Source: an uncultured Candidatus Actinomarina sp. (lineage in GTDB: Bacteria > Actinomycetota > Acidimicrobiia > Actinomarinales > Actinomarinaceae). Taken from it: a stretch of 64,000 bases of DNA. The notes beneath the pieces were generated by a model. It was given only the letters and a program-made list of their open reading frames with translations. It made no database searches and was not told the DNA's origin. The stretch covers positions 40,487-104,486 of the forward strand of contig CABYIX010000002.1 of NCBI GenBank assembly GCA_902519215.1, given 5' to 3'. This document shows, in pieces, positions 47,366 to 54,644 of this stretch (positions are counted from its first letter, which is position 1; every line of letters starts with the position of its first letter). The translations under genes were made by a program, and so were the position numbers.

Positions 47366-47968
47366 ATGGCAAAATTATATTTTTATTACGCAGCAATGAA
47401 TGCAGGAAAAAGCACAACACTTTTGCAATCTGCCCATAACTACGAAGAGAGAGACATGAGGACTCTCCTATTTACTCCGAAATTAGATGACAGATTTGGT
47501 GAAGGAAAAATTGCTTCACGCATTGGCCTAGATAGAGATTGTGAAATTTTTACATCAGATGATGACTTATATGTTTGGACAGCGCATGAACACCAAAGAG
47601 ATCATGTTTCATGCGTACTGGTTGATGAAGCACAGTTTCTGAGTCCGAAACAAGTTTTACAGTTAACATTAGTTGTAGATAAATTGAAGATACCAGTCCT
47701 CTGTTATGGTTTAAGGTCGGACTTTAGGGGAGAGCCATTTCCTGGAAGCGTGTATCTCTTATCTTGGGCAGATGAGATGACTGAAATTAAAACTATTTGT
47801 AAGTCAGGAAAAAAAGCAATAATGAACGCAAGACTAGATGAAAGTGGCAATAGAGTTATAGAGGGAGATCAAATCTCAATTGGTTTGAATTACGAAGCAC
47901 AAGCTAGAGATGTCTTTGAACTAGATAAAGTGTCACCTATTGGGTATCAAATTCCAGAAGCTAATTAA
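47366..47968 (+). CDS. tdk: Thymidine kinase (type II) lacking most zinc ligands
   Basis: Thymidine salvage kinase, 200 residues. AAMNAGKSTTLLQ is the P-loop, VLVDEAQFL the Walker B segment and VLCYGLRSDFRGEPFPGS the nucleoside-binding part. The sequence looks closest to the proteobacterial form (E. coli Tdk type). The four zinc ligands of that enzyme (CxxC and CxxH) are reduced to one: TICKSGKK keeps the first Cys only, and the C-terminal CxxH is absent. So the lid probably folds without zinc. Substrate specificity is inferred. Confidence 0.93.
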   Translation: MAKLYFYYAAMNAGKSTTLLQSAHNYEERDMRTLLFTPKLDDRFGEGKIASRIGLDRDCEIFTSDDDLYVWTAHEHQRDHVSCVLVDEAQFLSPKQVLQLTLVVDKLKIPVLCYGLRSDFRGEPFPGSVYLLSWADEMTEIKTICKSGKKAIMNARLDESGNRVIEGDQISIGLNYEAQARDVFELDKVSPIGYQIPEAN

Positions 47969-47971
47969 CTT

Positions 47972-48454
47972 CTAAGAGCCATTCTTTAATGGAGGTTCAG
48001 GCCTAGTAGCTAGCCAAGTGCATAAACCTATTCCAAATGCACCAAAAATTAAATCACCGACTAATGAGAAAACAAAATAAATTGTCAATGCAAAAGTTGG
48101 GATAATCATAGAAATAGCCAATTTCTTAGCTCTTCTAGATAGTCCTCTATATGTATTCCAATTTAATATAATTGGGCCAAAAATTCTGTGATTTTCAAGC
48201 CAAAAAGTAAATCTTTCTGAACATTTTGAAAATGCCCAAGCTGCTATCAAAATGAATACTGTTGTAGGCAGACCAGGAACAACAATCCCTACATAACCTA
48301 AAGACAATGAGAGAATTCCAATCGTAAAAAATACAGGTTTGTGAATTTTTATAAATACACCTGGAAAAAATTTGTACAAGATTATGAATATAAATATTCC
48401 TCCACCTACGTAGCTAAAAAGTTCGTAAGGAATGTTTGAAATTAAACTACTCAT
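47972..48454 (-). CDS. YbaN/DUF454-family inner membrane protein
   Basis: A 160-residue membrane protein with about four hydrophobic segments. GIVVPGLPTTVFILIAAWAF and SERFTFWLENHRIFGPIILNW match the DUF454 (YbaN) family, whose members have unknown function. It ends 3 bases after the stop of tdk on the other strand. Confidence 0.85.
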   Translation of the reverse strand: MSSLISNIPYELFSYVGGGIFIFIILYKFFPGVFIKIHKPVFFTIGILSLSLGYVGIVVPGLPTTVFILIAAWAFSKCSERFTFWLENHRIFGPIILNWNTYRGLSRRAKKLAISMIIPTFALTIYFVFSLVGDLIFGAFGIGLCTWLATRPEPPLKNGS

Positions 48455-48494
48455 ATCTTAATTATAAAAAGATTCTGTATAATCATAAATTGGA

Positions 48495-49182
48495 TTAGCC
48501 AACATAGACTCTTTCAGCAATAAATTGATCTAAACCAAAAAATTGATCTTTTGATACACTCACAGTTATTGAGTATTCATTAGTATCAGAAATATAAATC
48601 TTATTTCCGGGTAAAATTTTATTTTTTTTGAAGAAACGATATTACTGTACTATCTTTTTTTAATTCTTCAGATATTTTTACTATGGAGTATTTTTTATTA
48701 ACTTTACCATCAAGCAATTTTTTCATTGGGCCCTCAAAATAACCAGAGTATGGAATCGGATTTCCAAATATACCGGTAGTAGGATTACCTAAAATTTTCA
48801 ACATTGCATCTTCGGTTACGGAACTTAAAACATTTTCCCATTTCTTAGTTTCTTTATATACTTGATCCCAAGGAAGATTTAAAATTTCTGAAAGGAATCT
48901 TTCAATAATCCTACGCCTTCTAGAAATCATCTTTGCTAGGTAGGATCCTTTCTCAGTAAGAATTAATTCATCACTTAACTCTATTAGCCCACTATTTTGC
49001 ATTCTTCCTGTAACTTGTGAAACATTTGCTCTACTGACTCCTAACCAATCAGCAACACGTGTTTGTTTTACTTCTATTCCTACCTCACTTAAATGATATA
49101 TTGCTTCAGCATGTGAATAAAAAGAATTAGGTAACTTCTCAATTTCATTTTGAGGAAATACATAAGGATTAACATTATTCAT
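48495..49182 (-). CDS. DtxR-family regulator, frameshifted at an A8 run and lacking metal ligands
   Basis: The first frame (stop at 48619, 187 residues) holds a winged helix and the dimerisation domain, with ILGNPTTGIFGNPIPYSG as in IdeR. After an A8 run (T8 at 48622-48629 on the + strand) that frame ends in TAA. One base fewer would continue into KILPGNKIYI to AERVYVG, ending at 48495, a FeoA/SH3-like domain typical of the family. Aligned by eye to DtxR, metal ligands M10, H79, H98, C102 and H106 become S, R, Y, K and N; only the E83 and E105 positions remain. Whether the protein is truncated or made by slippage is unknown. Confidence 0.72.
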
Positions 49183-49192
49183 ATGTATTTAT

Positions 49193-49208
49193 GTTAACAC
49201 TTGTTAAC
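49193..49208. promoter_or_regulatory. GTTAAC direct pair upstream of the DtxR-like gene
   Basis: GTTAAC at 49193-49198 and again at 49203-49208, ten bases apart, lie 11-26 bases before the DtxR-like start codon. GTTAAC is self-complementary, so the pair is symmetric. The same hexamer, also with about 10-base spacing, recurs before fbpA (50552-50588). A shared operator, perhaps of the DtxR-like protein itself, is the inference. Confidence 0.5.
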
Positions 49209-49225
49209 TTAAATCGAAGATGATT

Positions 49226-49321
49226 TTAAAAGGCGGGACAGCCAACAGCGAATGTAATACCAAAAAATATTAACCATATTAATGGTTCATATTTTCTTAT
49301 TAACTTTGGATCTTTTTGCAC
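49226..49321 (-). CDS. Possible 31-residue single-pass membrane peptide
   Basis: A GTG-started frame encodes a charged N-terminus (QKDPKLIRKYEP) followed by one hydrophobic segment, LIWLIFFGITFAVGCPAF, then stop. The layout is that of a small membrane protein. No ribosome binding site is visible before the GTG and the peptide could be chance, so confidence is low. It lies in the 279-base gap between the DtxR-like gene and hemH; apart from this and the GTTAAC pair, nothing else was seen in the gap. Confidence 0.28.
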   Translation of the reverse strand: MQKDPKLIRKYEPLIWLIFFGITFAVGCPAF

Positions 49322-49461
49322 TATTAATATTTTACTATTTTATGTATAATATAAGTAATATGATGTGTCCCTATGCTTATTTGCTAGCCGGATTTATGTG
49401 GTTTATTCGTAATGGTGGTAAGTTCGTAATGAAATCTTTTAGCTACAAAAGATTGATTAAG

Positions 49462-50493
49462 TCAGCTACTTCTAACTAGTTCTTCTAAAAGATTAATCGT
49501 TGCATCTGAGTCATTTAAGCAAGGAATATAAGTCATTTTTTTACCCCCTGCGTTAAAGAATGTTTGCCTTCCTCGAATATCAATTTCTTCTAATGTCTCA
49601 AGGCAATCAGAGATAAACGAAGGACATAATATCGCAATATTATTTTTTCCCTCTGAAGGAAGTTCAGCCAGTCTTTTATCTGTAAATGGAGTAAGCCAAC
49701 CTGGTCCAAGTCTTGATTGATAAGCAACTTCCCATTGGTCTTCTTTTAGGCCAAGTTTTTCAGCAGTTAAAGTTGATGCAGTTCTTGTATGGGACCTGTA
49801 GCAATCTTTTGAGCCATCATTTTCAATCTCACAACACGCATTTGTCGAAAAACAATGCTCGCCTGTTCCGTCTGTTTTTTTAGCCTGTCTTCTTGGGATT
49901 CCATGGTAACTAAATATAATCTTATCAAAAGAATCTAATTCCAAATGAGGCTTTATGGTATTAGTTACTGCTTCTATATAATTTTTATTGTTATAAAAAG
50001 GCTTAACAAAAATTAGTTCAAAATCATTTGCAATACTTGTTGCAACATCTAACGTTTCCAACTCTGTTGTGACTGTTGTTGCCATGGCATTATGAGGATA
50101 AAGAGACACTACGTAGATTTTTTTAATATTTTTATTTTTAAAATTCATTAATGCATTTTTAATGCTTGGATCTTCATATCTCATTGCATACTCAACATTC
50201 CAACCAGTCTTTTTAAATAATTTTTTTGATATTTTTTTTGTTGAAATAATTAAAGGAGAACCTTCTGATGTCCATATTTTCTCATAAGCCTCCAGAGTAT
50301 TCTTTGGCCTAAAGGGGAGTATGAACAGGCGCAAAACTAACTGTTGTAATAATTTAGGCAAATCCACAACATTATCATCCGAGAGAAATACTTTTAAATA
50401 TTGGCGTACAGATTTTTTGGTTAGTTCTTTGGGAGATCCTAAATTAATTAAAAGAACACCTTCATTATTTTTAAGAGACATAAATAAAATCAT
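49462..50493 (-). CDS. hemH: Ferrochelatase with internal four-Cys patch
   Basis: Ferrochelatase, 343 residues, inserts Fe2+ into a porphyrin in heme synthesis. VLLINLGSPKEL starts the fold, SYHGIP holds the catalytic His 197, and SDCLETLEEI holds the Glu (about 299). Between them, Cys 214, 220, 221 and 231 cluster in a short insert (CFSTNACC to DCYRS). Some ferrochelatases hold a [2Fe-2S] cluster through internal Cys of this kind, so one may be present here (inference). The C-terminal AGGKKMTYIPCLND resembles proteobacterial HemH. A later ATG (50481) could be the start. Confidence 0.92.
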   Translation of the reverse strand: MILFMSLKNNEGVLLINLGSPKELTKKSVRQYLKVFLSDDNVVDLPKLLQQLVLRLFILPFRPKNTLEAYEKIWTSEGSPLIISTKKISKKLFKKTGWNVEYAMRYEDPSIKNALMNFKNKNIKKIYVVSLYPHNAMATTVTTELETLDVATSIANDFELIFVKPFYNNKNYIEAVTNTIKPHLELDSFDKIIFSYHGIPRRQAKKTDGTGEHCFSTNACCEIENDGSKDCYRSHTRTASTLTAEKLGLKEDQWEVAYQSRLGPGWLTPFTDKRLAELPSEGKNNIAILCPSFISDCLETLEEIDIRGRQTFFNAGGKKMTYIPCLNDSDATINLLEELVRSS

Positions 50494-50551
50494 AAATGAT
50501 TAACAATCTAATATTAAATTATTAGAAAAATTTTTTTTAAAATTAATTACC

Positions 50552-50588
50552 GTTAACTAGAGTTGTTAACTACTATTAACAAAGTTAA
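50552..50588. promoter_or_regulatory. GTTAAC repeat array upstream of fbpA
   Basis: GTTAAC occurs at 50552-50557 and 50565-50570, followed by ATTAAC at 50575-50580 and GTTAAG at 50584-50589. TGTTAA and TTAACA (50564-50569 and 50576-50581) also form a perfect 6-base inverted repeat across 6 bases. The array lies 24-60 bases before the fbpA ATG, a good place for a repressor site. It recalls the pair before the DtxR-like gene. Confidence 0.52.
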
Positions 50589-50611
50589 GCAAAACAAAAG
50601 GTTAAATTAAA

Positions 50612-51721
50612 ATGAATAAAAAATTAACAGTTACTTTAATTGCTTTAATGATGGTTTTAACAGCTTGCTCACCTACAGCAGGAGAGCAAGGACCAGCAGG
50701 AGAGCAAGGACCAGAAGGTCCATCAGGAGAAGTATCACAGGACGCTATTGATGCAGCAGTAGAAGCTGCTTTAACAGAAGCTCCACCCGAAGTTGGCGGA
50801 ACTTTAGTTATCTATAGTGGTAGAAAAGAAAGCTTAGTTGCCGATATCATTGCAGAGTTTGCTGCGACTTCAGGAGTTGAAGTTGAAGTAAGATATGCAA
50901 AGAGCCCGGCTCTAGCAGGTACAGTAGTTCTTGAAGGAGCTATTAGCCCAGCAGACGTATTCTTTTCTCAAGATCCTGTCAGTCTTGGCGTAATTGCCAA
51001 AGAAGGATTGTTTGATCGACTTCCTGAAAGCGTTCTAGACAATGTTCCAGCATGGGCAGTAGACAAAAATGGATACTGGGTTGGTACATCTGGAAGATCA
51101 AGATCTCTAGTTGTTGACACAAGAGATGTCACTGACGCAGAATTGCCAGGTGATATTTATGGTCTTGCTGATGAAAAGTTTAGAAATAGATTAGGTTTAG
51201 CACCAACTAATGGATCATTCTTAGCAATGGTTGCATGTATGATCGAATCAGATGGTGAAGAAAAAGTTCTAGATTGGTTAACAACAATAAATGGTCTTGG
51301 ATACGGAGAATATCCTAAGAACTCACCACAAGTTGCTGCTGCAGCTGCGGGTGAACTTGATATTGGAATGATTAACCATTACTACACATTAAGAGTTTTA
51401 GCGGAAGATTCTTCTGCTCCAATTAAGAATGTGTACCTAGATGGTGGTTGTGGAGCAATGGTTATGCCTGCAGGTGTTGGAATTTTGTCCTCAAGCCAAA
51501 ATAAACCAGCAGCTATGGCATTCGTTGAATTTTTACATTCAAAATCAGCTCAAGAGACATTTACAAATACAGTATACGAGTTCCCTCTTGTTGAAGGTAT
51601 TGAGCCAAATGCTTTGTTGCCAGACATTAATAGTTTGAACTCTCCTTCAAACTTGAACTGGTCAGCATTAGCCTTATGGCAAGAAAAAGCTGTCGAATTG
51701 ATTGCTCAAGCCGGATATTAG
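50612..51721 (+). CDS. fbpA: Ferric iron ABC transporter substrate-binding lipoprotein
   Basis: A 369-residue FbpA/FutA-type binding lipoprotein. The signal peptide ends in the lipobox LTAC (Cys 19). Residues 24-40 form six Gly-x-x triplets (GEQGPAGEQGPEGPSGE), a collagen-like linker. The binding domain starts GGTLVIYSGRKESLV, and the H256-Y257-Y258 segment (INHYYTLR) fits the Tyr pair that binds Fe3+ in this family. The neighbours fbpB, fbpC and hemH support an iron role. Confidence 0.9.
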   Translation: MNKKLTVTLIALMMVLTACSPTAGEQGPAGEQGPEGPSGEVSQDAIDAAVEAALTEAPPEVGGTLVIYSGRKESLVADIIAEFAATSGVEVEVRYAKSPALAGTVVLEGAISPADVFFSQDPVSLGVIAKEGLFDRLPESVLDNVPAWAVDKNGYWVGTSGRSRSLVVDTRDVTDAELPGDIYGLADEKFRNRLGLAPTNGSFLAMVACMIESDGEEKVLDWLTTINGLGYGEYPKNSPQVAAAAAGELDIGMINHYYTLRVLAEDSSAPIKNVYLDGGCGAMVMPAGVGILSSSQNKPAAMAFVEFLHSKSAQETFTNTVYEFPLVEGIEPNALLPDINSLNSPSNLNWSALALWQEKAVELIAQAGY

Positions 51722-51747
51722 TCCATCCGTCAATATCAACATAAGCC

Positions 51748-51785
51748 AAAAAATTCTGGTCAGAGAAATCTGACCAGAATTTTTT
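51748..51785 (+). terminator. Strong terminator after fbpA
   Basis: A 17-bp stem, left arm 51748-51764 and right arm 51769-51785 (core TTCTGGTCAGA / TCTGACCAGAA), encloses a GAAA tetraloop with a T run. It sits between fbpA and fbpB, so the binding protein is probably made in excess over the permease and ATPase. This repeats the pattern at the BMP importer. Confidence 0.93.
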
Positions 51786-51822
51786 CTTTTAATAATTAAT
51801 TTTTTAATATATTCTTAAATAA

Positions 51823-53379
51823 GTGAAAACACCTAAACTTTTATTAACAACCAATGTATTAATCCTCTCTTTATTTTTAATGCCACTTTTTTATTTATTT
51901 TGGAGATTTGTAGATTTATCTAGAAATTTATCTCGTTTTTTAAATTCATGGGATGTATCAACTCTTTTAATTAATACTTTATTTCTATTTTTTGCCGTTG
52001 TTTTCACAAGTCTTTTAATGGGTCTATCAATATCAATTCTTACTGTTAGATATAAATTTCCTGGATCCAAAATTTTATTTAGTTTGACGATTTTACCACT
52101 TGTGATTCCTTCTTATATTGGAGCTTTGACATATGTATCTGCTTTTTCTCCAAAAGGTTTGTTTGTTGAAATATTTTCTAGATATGGTTTGTCTGAAATT
52201 ACAGGAATAGAAGGCTTTGTTGGAAGTTGGATTGTTTTAACTTTATTTACGTATCCTTATGTTCAGTTGATTTGTAGTAGTGCCTTAAGAAATTTAGATT
52301 CAACAGTTGAAGATGCTGCAAGGTCTTTAGGCGTTAAAAGAATAAAGATGTATACAAGCGTGGTTATTCCAAGGTTAAAAAAGCCAATGATATATTCTTC
52401 ACTTTTAGTTGGCTTGTATGTTATTTCTGATTTTGGTGCTGTTTCCCTAATGAAATATGGAACAATGACAAAAGCCATTTACTCTTATTATGTAATCAAT
52501 ATAAATGGTGATCCAGTAATTTTTTACTCTACGATTTTGATTGTTCTTGCATTAATCATAAGTTTTGCCCAAAGGGGTAGCGAGATGAGTAAGTCAGCAA
52601 AAGTGTCTGGTACACCAAGAGAGCCAATTAGGATTGAACTTTCAAAAAGAAGCAAATATTTGGTTTTATTATTTTTTGGTATTGTAATATTTTTTAGTTT
52701 ACTTTTACCTGTAGGCGTTCTTTCATATTGGTTGATTAGGGGTATATCTAATGGAATTCAGATTACTGGATCATTAGCAGGTGTTGCCGGTTCTTTAACT
52801 GCGGCAACAGTAACGTCCTTTTTTGCAATGGTTATAGCAACTCCAATTGTTGTGATGATCTCCCAATATAAATCAAAATTTGGAGATTTATTTGAAAAAG
52901 TTACACTCACGCTTTATGGACTACCACATATTGCAGTGGGGATTTCGATGTTATTTATTACAATAAAAATTTTCCCCTCAATATATCAAACTTTCGTAAC
53001 ACTGATAATCTCATACTTAATTGTGTTTTTACCACAAGCTGTTGGAGGGGGACAAGCATCAATGGAACAAGTAAAAATTTCTTACATTGAAGCAAGTGCT
53101 GGACTTGGATTATCAAAATTAGCTACATTTTTTAAAGTTACTTTTCCTTTGATTTATAAGGGACTTCTTGCAGGAGCTGCTTTGGTATTTTTATCCACAA
53201 TGAAAGAGTTGCCACAAACATTACTATTAAGACCAACAGGTTTTAGTACTATGGCTGTAGATATTTGGTCCAATGCGTCAGAAGCATTGTTTACTCAAGC
53301 TGCTTTTTCCGGATTTATTTTGTTAGCAATTAGTGCTTTTCCTACATATATACTTAGTACGAGGAATTTAGATAACTAA
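51823..53379 (+). CDS. fbpB: Ferric iron ABC transporter permease
   Basis: A 518-residue permease with two fused halves, each about six helices, as in FbpB/SfuB. The EAA loop appears twice: EDAARSLGVKRIKMYTSVVIP and EASAGLGLSKLATFFKVTFP. It starts with GTG 51823, 38 bases after the terminator. Its stop overlaps the fbpC start by one base (TAATG). Confidence 0.92.
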   Translation: MKTPKLLLTTNVLILSLFLMPLFYLFWRFVDLSRNLSRFLNSWDVSTLLINTLFLFFAVVFTSLLMGLSISILTVRYKFPGSKILFSLTILPLVIPSYIGALTYVSAFSPKGLFVEIFSRYGLSEITGIEGFVGSWIVLTLFTYPYVQLICSSALRNLDSTVEDAARSLGVKRIKMYTSVVIPRLKKPMIYSSLLVGLYVISDFGAVSLMKYGTMTKAIYSYYVININGDPVIFYSTILIVLALIISFAQRGSEMSKSAKVSGTPREPIRIELSKRSKYLVLLFFGIVIFFSLLLPVGVLSYWLIRGISNGIQITGSLAGVAGSLTAATVTSFFAMVIATPIVVMISQYKSKFGDLFEKVTLTLYGLPHIAVGISMLFITIKIFPSIYQTFVTLIISYLIVFLPQAVGGGQASMEQVKISYIEASAGLGLSKLATFFKVTFPLIYKGLLAGAALVFLSTMKELPQTLLLRPTGFSTMAVDIWSNASEALFTQAAFSGFILLAISAFPTYILSTRNLDN

Positions 53380-54404
53380 TGGCATACGATAATTTAATTA
53401 TTAGAGCTCGTTCTATAACTAAATCTTATGGATCAGAAAAAGTCCTGTCCGATTTTAATCTTGATGTTTGGAATGGTGCAATAGTAGGAATTTTAGGTGT
53501 CTCAGGTTCCGGAAAGACTACAGCTCTTAGACTTATAGCTGGATTTGAAAAACCTGATACTGGAATAATTGAAATGCGAAATGAGATTATTTCTAGTGAT
53601 GAAATTTATTTACCACCTGAAGAAAGAAATGTTGGAATGGTTTTTCAAGATTATGCACTATTCCCTCATTTAGACGTAAAAAGTAATATTGCATTTGGAC
53701 TATCGAAAGATCAAATTAAAAGCGGAAGGTTGGATGAAGTTATAAATATGTGTAATTTAAATAACTATAGTGCCAAACTACCACAAGAACTTTCTGGTGG
53801 TCAACAACAAAGAGTAGCTCTTGCAAGAGCACTAGCACCAAATCCCGAAGTTATTCTTTTAGACGAACCTTTTACAAGTTTGGATGCACATATGGCTAGA
53901 GATTTAAGAGATGAGGTCATGTCGCTTCTAAGGGAAACAGAAACAACAGCTATAATTGTCACACATGACCAAGAGGAAGCACTTTCTGTATGTGATGTTG
54001 TAAGTGTTCTTGAAAATGGAAGCGTTATTCAAAGCGCAACTCCACAAGAAATCTATTTAAATCCAGTTAGCCAAACGGTAGCAAACTCTGTTGGTGATCC
54101 AAATATACTTAAAGGATTTTCCGTAAATGGCATGGTGGAGACTTCTCTGGGTACTTTTGTTTCTGCTTATGATGGTGCATTAGATGTTTCAATTAGACCA
54201 GAATGTATTGAGCTTAATTTAAACACTGAAGGAAACTATGTAGTTAAAGAATGTACATTTTACGGACATGACCAAGTTATTTCTTTTCAAAATAGTAAGG
54301 GCGAGGTATTTAGGGCTAGATCATTACCAAATACTATATACGAAGCTGGTGATAAAATTAATATTGAAATTTCTGAAGTAACTACTTTTCCATCAAAGTT
54401 TTGA
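53379..54404 (+). CDS. fbpC: Ferric iron ABC transporter ATP-binding protein
   Basis: The 341-residue ATPase has Walker A GVSGSGKTT, a Q-loop FQDYALFPHL, signature LSGGQQQRVALARAL, Walker B ILLDEPFTSLD and the switch His VTHDQEE. A C-terminal TOBE-like domain (from about residue 245) follows, as in the FbpC/PotA group. It overlaps the convergent 64-residue coiled-coil gene by 12 bases. Confidence 0.93.
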   Translation: MAYDNLIIRARSITKSYGSEKVLSDFNLDVWNGAIVGILGVSGSGKTTALRLIAGFEKPDTGIIEMRNEIISSDEIYLPPEERNVGMVFQDYALFPHLDVKSNIAFGLSKDQIKSGRLDEVINMCNLNNYSAKLPQELSGGQQQRVALARALAPNPEVILLDEPFTSLDAHMARDLRDEVMSLLRETETTAIIVTHDQEEALSVCDVVSVLENGSVIQSATPQEIYLNPVSQTVANSVGDPNILKGFSVNGMVETSLGTFVSAYDGALDVSIRPECIELNLNTEGNYVVKECTFYGHDQVISFQNSKGEVFRARSLPNTIYEAGDKINIEISEVTTFPSKF

Positions 54405-54587
54405 TTTAATATAAGCAACTCTTCCTGCCAAAGATTGAAGTTCAATTTCTAGTTCCGAAAGCTTTCCTGATGCTCGTGAAAAATCTTCGCCTGCTATATA
54501 CTCTCGTGAATTAGCAAGAGATTTTATCAGTGTTTCTAAATCAAACATAATTGATTCTATTTCAGAGAAAATTAGTTGTTTATCCAT
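54393..54587 (-). CDS. Small coiled-coil protein next to the heliorhodopsin
   Basis: A 64-residue protein, nearly all helical with a heptad-like pattern (DLETLIKSLANSREYIAG, then LSELEIELQSLAGRVAYI), and no Cys or membrane segment. No family recognised. Its start codon is only 57 bases from the heliorhodopsin start on the other strand, so the two probably share a divergent promoter region. The ORF overlaps the end of fbpC by 12 bases. Confidence 0.55.
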   Translation of the reverse strand: MDKQLIFSEIESIMFDLETLIKSLANSREYIAGEDFSRASGKLSELEIELQSLAGRVAYIKSKL

Positions 54588-54644
54588 TATTTAATATTAA
54601 ATTAAAAAATGAAGTTATATATAAGAATTCAATAAAGGGGAAGT

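Noticed and set aside
48495..48618. Separate small minus-strand gene after the DtxR-like gene
   Set aside because: The frame continues the DtxR-family C-terminal domain and has no start codon of its own near its beginning, so it fits a frameshifted extension better.
49282..49479. A 65-codon + strand frame near the end of hemH
   Set aside because: It overlaps the hemH 3' end, has no clear ribosome binding site, and its sequence is AT-biased with no family look. The opposite strand holds a better small frame.
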